Positions 5,728 to 10,730 of a stretch of 10,730 bases of DNA are shown piece after piece. Both the position numbers and the translations under genes were made by a program. Source of the stretch: Sulfurimonas sp. Lineage in GTDB: Bacteria > Campylobacterota > Campylobacteria > Campylobacterales > Sulfurimonadaceae. The stretch's first letter is position 1. Every line of letters starts with the position of its first letter. The notes under the pieces are model-generated. The model did no database searches. It saw nothing but the letters and a program-made list of their open reading frames with translations, and had not been told where the DNA came from. The stretch lies in the NCBI GenBank assembly GCA_021157665.1, contig JAGGWE010000229.1, forward strand, positions 1 through 10,730. The letters are read 5' to 3'.

Positions 5728-6069
5728 TTAAGAGATTTTTTTAAATCTCTTTTGTATATCTTCTTTTTCAATAATATATATAACAGCTTTCTCTATTGTT
5801 TTATCATCAAATATAGTATGATTTTCAGGCTTTAATCGTTTTTTCATACCATTAGACATTTCACTTTTTTCTAGTGAGGGTGCTTTTAAAAAACCTATCA
5901 TCGCTTGTTTAACTCTTATCTTAGAACTATACTTTAACAAATAATGTTTATGAATTTTTTTATATGAAGGGGTTGGAGAGTAAGAGTGGCATTCATTACA
6001 TTTAGAAATCACACTCTCATCTGAAAAAAGTAAAACAGCCATAAAAATCAATAAAATTATTTTTTCCAT
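5728..6069 (-). CDS. Small monohaem c-type cytochrome
   Basis: A 113-residue exported protein with a signal peptide (about 1-16) and one haem-binding motif, CNECH (C24, C27, H28), right at the start of the mature chain. The remainder is helical and basic, like a class I cytochrome c, with H84, M71 and M75 as possible distal haem ligands. There is no second CxxCH. It probably carries electrons in the periplasm or senses redox state; the partner is unknown. It is the last gene of the EF-hand/response regulator/kinase operon: its start overlaps the kinase stop by 13 bp, and it has an AAAGGTGA ribosome site. Translational coupling to the kinase is likely. The coding end lies inside a terminator hairpin shared with the convergent DUF4197 gene. 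Confidence 0.8.
   Translation of the reverse strand: MEKIILLIFMAVLLFSDESVISKCNECHSYSPTPSYKKIHKHYLLKYSSKIRVKQAMIGFLKAPSLEKSEMSNGMKKRLKPENHTIFDDKTIEKAVIYIIEKEDIQKRFKKIS
5730..5753. terminator. Bidirectional terminator between convergent genes
   Basis: Arms AAGAGATTT (5730-5738) and AAATCTCTT (5743-5751) form a perfect 9-bp stem with a TTTT loop, and Ts follow on the plus strand. It starts 12 bp after the DUF4197 stop and overlaps the last codons of the cytochrome gene, so the left arm and loop also encode the cytochrome C-terminus. On the minus strand the stem is followed by AAAGTATTTT, weaker in that direction. Confidence 0.7.
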
Positions 6070-7232
6070 AATATACTCACCTTTGTTCCTTTTTTCACTT
6101 GACTTTGAAGTTCAATATCAAAGTTATAGTATTTAACAATATCAACAACTATACTAAGCCCCAAACCAAAACCACCTTCACTCTTATTAGCACGAGTAAA
6201 TCGTTGAAATACCTCATCTTTAACAGCTTTATCTATACCGATACCATTATCTTTTATACTTAAGTATTCATTAGTTAAAACAAGCTCAACTTTACCATTA
6301 GGCAAGGTGTATTTCAAAGCATTTCCCAAGAGATTATCAACTATACGAGTAATATCTTCTTTATCAATATTAAGTAAAACAGATTCATCAATATTATATG
6401 TTAATTGAATTTGTTTAGCCTTAGCAATAGTTTTAAAATAATCTATTCTCTTTTTCAAAAATTCACTAATATCCACCTGCTCAATATTATAATGACGCTT
6501 ATGATTTAAATGAAGATAAGCTAAATCATCGTAAATTCTACTTAACCTTTTAGAAGCAGACTCAATTCGACCAAGTTCTTTTGAATTTTCAAGCTCGGGA
6601 TAAAAATCTTTAAGTAGTTCTGCATTTGTAAGAATTGTACTTACGGGAGTATTTAGTTCATGAGTTGTATCTTTTATAAAATTATCCAAAAGTGTTATAG
6701 AGTTTCTCATAGGGGATAAAAATAATTTTCCAAGCCAATAAGCGATAAGCGTAATAAAAAATATCACTATTACAAAGCCAATAATCAATCTAGTTTTCAC
6801 AGAAATAATAGGCTTATCATCAAGTGATTTTTGAACTATTATATAAGCTGTACCCAAATAATATGGATAAATTTTCTGCACATAAAATAGTATATTGTTT
6901 TTTTGATAGAACTCTTTATCTAAACTTGGAGAGTTTGGATGAAAATCGCCAAAAATATAATTTTTATCAATATCATAAATGGCACTACTAAATTCTGAAT
7001 GTTTAGGATAAATAATCTCATGTTCTTTTGATTTATGTAACTCTCTTAATTCTGAAACTAATACTGCACTTTGCACTTTAATAAGAGAATTTTGAAAATC
7101 AATCAAACGGTGTTTTTCATAATTAAAAAAAATCACTAAACCAATAGCTACAAGAAATAATGATGAGCCAATATAAATCAATAAAAAGCGATATAAACTA
7201 CTCTTCTCACTAGCAAACAAAACGGTACCCAA
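6057..7232 (-). CDS. Sensor histidine kinase without HAMP
   Basis: Inner-membrane kinase of a two-component system, paired with the response regulator just upstream. Two transmembrane helices (about 15-37 and 147-169) flank a periplasmic sensor region of about 110 residues that I do not recognise. The phospho-acceptor is H191 in HELNTPVS. The ATP-binding domain has the N box around N304 (DNLLGNALKY), G1 box DNGIG (328-332), F box FQRF (342-345) and G2 box GFGLGLS (354-360). Only about 20 residues separate the second helix from H191, so there is no HAMP domain. The start is uncertain: the first possible codon is TTG at 7232, directly abutting the AAGAGG site, and a second in-frame TTG at 7220 has better spacing. 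Either way it overlaps the regulator gene (23 or 11 bp), and it overlaps the cytochrome gene by 13 bp. Confidence 0.93.
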   Translation of the reverse strand: MGTVLFASEKSSLYRFLLIYIGSSLFLVAIGLVIFFNYEKHRLIDFQNSLIKVQSAVLVSELRELHKSKEHEIIYPKHSEFSSAIYDIDKNYIFGDFHPNSPSLDKEFYQKNNILFYVQKIYPYYLGTAYIIVQKSLDDKPIISVKTRLIIGFVIVIFFITLIAYWLGKLFLSPMRNSITLLDNFIKDTTHELNTPVSTILTNAELLKDFYPELENSKELGRIESASKRLSRIYDDLAYLHLNHKRHYNIEQVDISEFLKKRIDYFKTIAKAKQIQLTYNIDESVLLNIDKEDITRIVDNLLGNALKYTLPNGKVELVLTNEYLSIKDNGIGIDKAVKDEVFQRFTRANKSEGGFGLGLSIVVDIVKYYNFDIELQSQVKKGTKVSILWKK

Positions 7233-7875
7233 CCTCTTTTATAGTTTCTATTCTTGTTTTTGAAAGATGCTGACGCAATACTTTTACGAATGTTCTTAAA
7301 CTTCCCTCATTTGGTTCTTCTCCATAAGAGTATAAAGTATCAAAAATCATCTCTTTTGTTAAAATGTGATTTTTATGTTGCAAAAAAAGTGCTAAAAGGG
7401 TGTTCTCTTTAGGTTTAAGAGAAATTCTCTCGCCATCTTTATATAAAACTTTCTCAAGTATATCAAAACTAAAAATATCATCTATCTTTATATTTTGTTG
7501 GCCTGAGCCATAAACTCTTTTTATAACTGCCTCAATACGCATCTTCAACTCCTTAAGAGCAAAAGGCTTACGAATATAATCATCCCCTCCACTCTCAAAG
7601 CCACATGCCACATCATCAGCACCACTAAGAGATGTAATAAAAATCGCAGGAGTGTTATACCCCTCTTGGCGTAACTCTTTTAAAAGTTCAGTTGAATTTT
7701 GAAAAGGTACTTTAACATCAAAAAGCCAAAGTTCAAAACTTGATTCGAAAATTTTCTCTTTGGCATCATGAGCATCAAAGCTTTGTGTAACCTCAAAGCC
7801 TTCATGTGTTAAAAAAGATGTGACAGTATCATTTAGTTCAATATCATCTTCAAGTAATAGAATTTTTAGTTTCAT
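7210..7875 (-). CDS. OmpR-family response regulator
   Basis: Cytoplasmic transcription factor of 221 residues. The receiver domain (about 1-115) has acidic residues D10 and D11, phospho-acceptor D53 (LFDVKVP), switch T81 and conserved K103 (RKPFALKEL). A short linker leads to the winged-helix DNA-binding domain (about 128-220) with LKPKENTLLALF, recognition helix around EGSLRTFVKVLRQHL and the closing VGYRF. All key residues are intact. It is paired with the overlapping kinase gene downstream and follows the EF-hand gene by 5 bp. Its ribosome site is weak, so translation is probably coupled to the EF-hand gene. Its targets are not known; autoregulation of the operon promoter and control of the divergent leuC are the obvious candidates to test. 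Confidence 0.95.
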   Translation of the reverse strand: MKLKILLLEDDIELNDTVTSFLTHEGFEVTQSFDAHDAKEKIFESSFELWLFDVKVPFQNSTELLKELRQEGYNTPAIFITSLSGADDVACGFESGGDDYIRKPFALKELKMRIEAVIKRVYGSGQQNIKIDDIFSFDILEKVLYKDGERISLKPKENTLLALFLQHKNHILTKEMIFDTLYSYGEEPNEGSLRTFVKVLRQHLSKTRIETIKEVGYRFVC

Positions 7876-7880
7876 TATAA

Positions 7881-8219
7881 TTAACGGTTTCGACCCTGTC
7901 CACGAGTTTTATTTTTACTTTTATTTTTACGATTTTTAGCCTGTTGTTTTACCTGATGTGTAGCAAACTCATCTTTATCAATATTACCATCGCTATTTGT
8001 ATCAACATCACTAAAGTGAGGTGCATTAGCAACATTACGCATCATTTTTCCTGCCTCGGCTTGTTTAATCATTTTTGATTGTTGCTTGTTTTCAAATTCT
8101 ACCTGAGTTACTTTGCCATCTCCATTAGTATCTAAACTATTATATGACTGCATGTTCTTACCTTGCCCTGCTGCTAGAGCACCCGTAACTATCAAAGCTA
8201 CAATTAATAAAGTTTTCAT
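7881..8219 (-). CDS. Periplasmic EF-hand calcium-binding protein
   Basis: A small exported protein (112 residues) with a signal peptide cleaved near ALA-AG (about residue 16). It has two canonical 12-residue EF-hand loops: DTNGDGKVTQVE (30-41) and DTNSDGNIDKDE (73-84), with every expected calcium ligand position filled. The tail (about 91-112) is strongly basic (Lys/Arg/Asn/Gln-rich) and probably disordered, so it could bind acidic surfaces or nucleic acid. It is the first gene of the two-component/cytochrome operon, with a GAGGAG ribosome site and a TATAAT promoter. The context suggests that it is either a periplasmic accessory of the sensor kinase or a main target of the system; both are inference. 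Related small EF-hand proteins next to two-component genes occur in Proteobacteria. Confidence 0.88.
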   Translation of the reverse strand: MKTLLIVALIVTGALAAGQGKNMQSYNSLDTNGDGKVTQVEFENKQQSKMIKQAEAGKMMRNVANAPHFSDVDTNSDGNIDKDEFATHQVKQQAKNRKNKSKNKTRGQGRNR

Positions 8220-8254
8220 CTTAAACTCCTCAGTTTTTTATTTAACTTAGCAAA

Positions 8255-8260
8255 ATTATA
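8255..8260 (-). promoter_or_regulatory. -10 box for EF-hand/two-component operon
   Basis: Perfect TATAAT on the minus strand, 35 bp upstream of the EF-hand start codon; predicted leader about 28 nt. It is divergent from the leuC -10 (8303-8308), with 42 bp between the two boxes, so one bound protein could affect both. Confidence 0.65.
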
Positions 8261-8302
8261 CAAAGCCAATGTGAACGCAATATGAATTTAAAGCATAAAT
8301 GG

Positions 8303-8308
8303 TATAAT
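8303..8308 (+). promoter_or_regulatory. -10 box for leuC
   Basis: Perfect TATAAT preceded by TTTAAAGC (8287-8294), 30 bp upstream of the ATG at 8339. It predicts transcription from about 8315, downstream of the in-frame ATG at 8282, which therefore cannot be the start codon of this transcript. AAAGG at 8328-8332 is the ribosome site. Confidence 0.65.
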
Positions 8309-8338
8309 CGCGTTATTAATTATACACAAAGGTTCATT

Positions 8339-9598
8339 ATGGCTCAAACTATAACAGAAAAAATATTCTCTGAGCATGTTGGAAAAAAAGTTTTTGCGGG
8401 TGAAATTATCCGTAGCAACATCGACATGGTTATTGGAAATGATATTACAACTCCTATCTCAATCAAAGCGTTTGAAGATAGTGGAGCAGAAGCTTTAGCA
8501 AATCCTGATGGTTTTTCTATCGTTCTTGATCACTTTATCCCTGCAAAAGATATAGCATCTGCAAATCAAGCTAGAATCTCTCGTGACTTTGCAAAAAAAC
8601 ATAAACTTAAAAACTTTTTTGATGAACATGATATGGGGATAGAGCATGCTCTTTTACCAGAAAAAGGTCTTGTGGTTCCTGGTGATGTTATTATCGGTGC
8701 TGATTCTCACACTTGTACTCATGGAGCTTTAGGAGCTTTCTCAACAGGTATGGGCTCAACTGATTTAGCTTTTGCGATGATTAGCGGAGGAAACTGGTTT
8801 AAAGTTCCTGAGTCTATCAAAGTAAATTTAAGTGGAAAACCGGGACATCACACAACTGGTAAAGATATTATTCTTGAAATTATTCGCCTAATTGGTGTTG
8901 ATGGTGCATTGTATCAGGCACTTGAATTTACAGGCACAACTATCCCTTACTTAAATATGGATGATAGATTTTCAATGTGTAATATGGCTATCGAAGCTGG
9001 AGCAAAAAGTGGAATAATTGCTTATGATGATGTGACTAAAGAGTTCCTTGCTGATAAAGACCTAGCAAGAGAACCTCGTATTCATTACTCAGATGCAAAT
9101 GCTTCATATGTTAAAGTACTAGAGATAGATGTTGCAAATCTTGAGCCTGTAATTGCATATCCATTTTTACCATCAAACGGTCACTCTATAACTCAAGCAG
9201 TTGCAGATAAAATCAAAATTGACCAAGCGTTTATCGGAAGTTGTACAAATGGTCGTTTAGGTGATTTAAAAATCGCTGCTGAGATATTAAAAGGTCAAAG
9301 AGTTCACGAAGATGTTCGTCTTATCGTAACTCCTGCTACACAAAGAATTCTAAAAGAAGCATTTAGACTTGGTTATATCGATATTATTATCGATGCAGGT
9401 GGCGTTGTTTCAAATCCAACTTGTGGCGCTTGTCTTGGTGGATATATGGGCATTTTAGGTGATAATGAAGTTGCAGTTGCAACAACAAACCGTAACTTTG
9501 TTGGACGAATGGGTTCTCGTTCATCTAAGGTATATTTAGCAAACTCTGCTGTTGCAGCAATATCTGCTATAACGGGATATATTACAGACCCAAGATAA
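8339..9598 (+). CDS. leuC: 3-isopropylmalate dehydratase large subunit
   Basis: Catalytic subunit of isopropylmalate isomerase, which turns 2-isopropylmalate into 3-isopropylmalate in leucine synthesis; it needs the small subunit LeuD, not encoded in this window. From MAQTITEKIF the protein has 419 residues, the length of the LeuC type 2 / HacA-like branch. Aconitase-superfamily marks are GADSHTCTHGALGAF (120-134), C302 in GSCTNGR, and C362 and C365 in TCGACLGG, the three ligands of the [4Fe-4S] cluster. The C-terminal RNFVGRMGS is typical. An in-frame ATG at 8282 would add 19 residues unlike the family and spans the TATAAT promoter, so 8339 with its AAAGG site is chosen. It is transcribed away from the EF-hand operon. 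As an Fe-S enzyme it is a likely client of NifU. Confidence 0.96.
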   Translation: MAQTITEKIFSEHVGKKVFAGEIIRSNIDMVIGNDITTPISIKAFEDSGAEALANPDGFSIVLDHFIPAKDIASANQARISRDFAKKHKLKNFFDEHDMGIEHALLPEKGLVVPGDVIIGADSHTCTHGALGAFSTGMGSTDLAFAMISGGNWFKVPESIKVNLSGKPGHHTTGKDIILEIIRLIGVDGALYQALEFTGTTIPYLNMDDRFSMCNMAIEAGAKSGIIAYDDVTKEFLADKDLAREPRIHYSDANASYVKVLEIDVANLEPVIAYPFLPSNGHSITQAVADKIKIDQAFIGSCTNGRLGDLKIAAEILKGQRVHEDVRLIVTPATQRILKEAFRLGYIDIIIDAGGVVSNPTCGACLGGYMGILGDNEVAVATTNRNFVGRMGSRSSKVYLANSAVAAISAITGYITDPR

Positions 9599-9608
9599 AA
9601 ATTTTAGA

Positions 9609-9614
9609 TATAAT
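9609..9614 (+). promoter_or_regulatory. -10 box for OmpA-like porin gene
   Basis: Perfect TATAAT 11 bp past the leuC stop and 33 bp before the porin ATG, predicting a leader of about 27 nt. AAGGAA at 9635-9640 is the ribosome site. No terminator is seen between leuC and this gene, so read-through is possible. Confidence 0.6.
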
Positions 9615-9647
9615 TTCAAAATTAAATTAAACACAAGGAAATATAAA

Positions 9648-10730
9648 ATGAAAAAACTACTTCTTATACCTGCTCTACTAGGTACTATGGCTATTGCTAG
9701 TGATTACAACTACGAAATAACTCCTGTTATTGGATACAACATTGCAGAGGGAAATCTTAATCTTGATAATGAAGTTATTACTGGTCTTGAGGTTCAATAC
9801 AATGATTTAAATTTTCCAATTAAACCTGAACTATCTATCTTACACTCTGGTGGGGTAAAAAGTGAAAAACTACCTGTTGGTGACACAACATCTTATGGAA
9901 AAACAAATATTACTCGCTTTGCTCTAAATGGAGTTTATGATCTTGTTGATTCAGGCTCAGTAATCCCTTTTGTAAAAGCTGGTCTTGGTTATGAAACTAT
10001 GAGTCGTTCAATTACAAATAACTCAGATGGTATGTTTGTTGATACAGGTGCTGGTGTTAAAATCCCATTTACTGATGCTATTGCTCTTAAACTTGAAGCT
10101 TTATATATGTTGAAATATAATGATAACTCAGCTGGTGATAACTGGGGAGATAGTAATCTAGCTTTACTTGCTGGTATTAACTTTTCATTTGGTAAAAAAG
10201 CTCAACCAGAAGCACCAAAAGTTGATGGTGATGATGATAACGATGGCGTACTAAACTCTATGGATAAATGTCTAGCAACTCCTGCTGGAAATAAAGTAGA
10301 TTCAAAAGGATGCTCAATCGTAATGGAAAGAGATGATGACAATGATGGTGTTATTAACTCTATGGATAGATGTCCATTAACTCCTGCAGCAAAAGAAGTT
10401 GATGCAAATGGTTGTTGCGATAAAGATGATGACAATGATGGTGTACTTAACTCTGTTGATAAATGTCCAACAACTCCTGCTGGTAACGAAGTAAATGTTG
10501 ATGGTTGTTGTGAAATAGTTAATCTTCATGTTAAATTTAAATTTGATTCTTTTAATGTAACTCAAAACTCAGATGCAAATATCCAAGAGTTTGCTGACTT
10601 TATGAAAAGAAATTCAAACTATGATGCTAAAATAGTAGGTCACACTGATAGTACTGGTGCAGCTAACTATAACCAAGCACTTTCTGAAAAAAGAGCGACT
10701 GCTGTTAAAAATATAATTATCGATAAAGGT
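9648..10730 (+). CDS. OmpA/OprF-like outer membrane protein (partial)
   Basis: Outer-membrane beta-barrel protein anchored to peptidoglycan; cut by the window edge after 361 codons. A signal peptide (1-17, cleaved near AIA-S) leads to an N-terminal barrel (about 18-188) with alternating strands, ending in the aromatic INFSFG. Then come three thrombospondin type 3 repeats (about 195-288), each with DDDNDGV-x-NS-x-D-[KR]-C and a second Cys near the end of the repeat, likely binding calcium and forming disulfides. The OmpA C-terminal domain starts near residue 291 (VNLHVKFKFDS) and includes the peptidoglycan-binding GHTDSTG (331-337) and NQALSEKRA; its last part is missing. The plan matches OprF/CadF-type porins. 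The ATG at 9648 has an AAGGAA ribosome site and its own TATAAT. It is unrelated to leuC in function. Confidence 0.93.
   Translation, partial: MKKLLLIPALLGTMAIASDYNYEITPVIGYNIAEGNLNLDNEVITGLEVQYNDLNFPIKPELSILHSGGVKSEKLPVGDTTSYGKTNITRFALNGVYDLVDSGSVIPFVKAGLGYETMSRSITNNSDGMFVDTGAGVKIPFTDAIALKLEALYMLKYNDNSAGDNWGDSNLALLAGINFSFGKKAQPEAPKVDGDDDNDGVLNSMDKCLATPAGNKVDSKGCSIVMERDDDNDGVINSMDRCPLTPAAKEVDANGCCDKDDDNDGVLNSVDKCPTTPAGNEVNVDGCCEIVNLHVKFKFDSFNVTQNSDANIQEFADFMKRNSNYDAKIVGHTDSTGAANYNQALSEKRATAVKNIIIDKG
10230..10511 (+). repeat. Three tandem TSP3-type coding repeats
   Basis: Three in-frame repeats inside the porin gene start at 10230, 10332 and 10425 (spacing 102 and 93 bp). Each begins with GAT-rich codons for DDDNDG and contains a conserved ACTCCTGC stretch encoding TPA. 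Repeats 2 and 3 end in a double cysteine (GCC), repeat 1 in a single one. The DNA similarity could allow repeat number to change by recombination. Confidence 0.8.

Noticed and set aside
10230..10511. Intergenic tandem repeat.
   Set aside because: The repeats are in frame and encode a known domain type inside the porin gene.
10202..10565. Two minus-strand open frames opposite the porin repeats.
   Set aside because: They arise from the biased, repetitive codons of the thrombospondin type 3 repeats and are antisense to a clear porin.

Overview
The window looks like ordinary chromosome from a low-GC member of the Campylobacterota (Epsilonproteobacteria), probably close to Sulfurimonas. The evidence is the AT-rich coding, a housekeeping nifS-nifU pair in place of an isc or suf operon, TATAAT promoters with no clear -35 box, an OprF-like porin, and a mix of c-type cytochrome and c-di-GMP genes. 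The genus is an inference from style, not a database match. No tRNA, rRNA, CRISPR array, insertion sequence or phage gene is visible.

Layout. Positions 1-2463 (minus strand) hold nifS then nifU, separated by 170 bp that carry three copies of a small hairpin element; two more hairpins lie beyond nifU. Position 2678 starts an unrecognised 167-residue protein on the plus strand, convergent with a minus-strand pair at 3178-4759: an AraC-type regulator followed 4 bp later by a membrane diguanylate cyclase. Divergent from that pair is an exported DUF4197 protein (4905-5717). It converges on a compact four-gene minus-strand operon (8219 to 5728): periplasmic EF-hand protein, OmpR-type response regulator, sensor kinase without a HAMP domain, and a small monohaem cytochrome c. 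A bidirectional terminator sits at that junction. From a divergent promoter region comes leuC (start reassigned to 8339), then an OmpA/OprF-like porin with three thrombospondin type 3 repeats that runs off the right edge.

How the genes fit together. NifS supplies sulfur to the NifU scaffold, whose clusters go to proteins such as the [4Fe-4S] enzyme LeuC encoded in the same window. The AraC-diguanylate cyclase pair looks like a small switch that controls c-di-GMP output. The EF-hand/two-component/cytochrome operon looks like a periplasmic sensing module whose signal is unknown. The most interesting non-coding signal is the hairpin family between nifS and nifU: in three copies, base changes in the stem are compensated, the central T.T mismatch is kept, and one copy is inverted.
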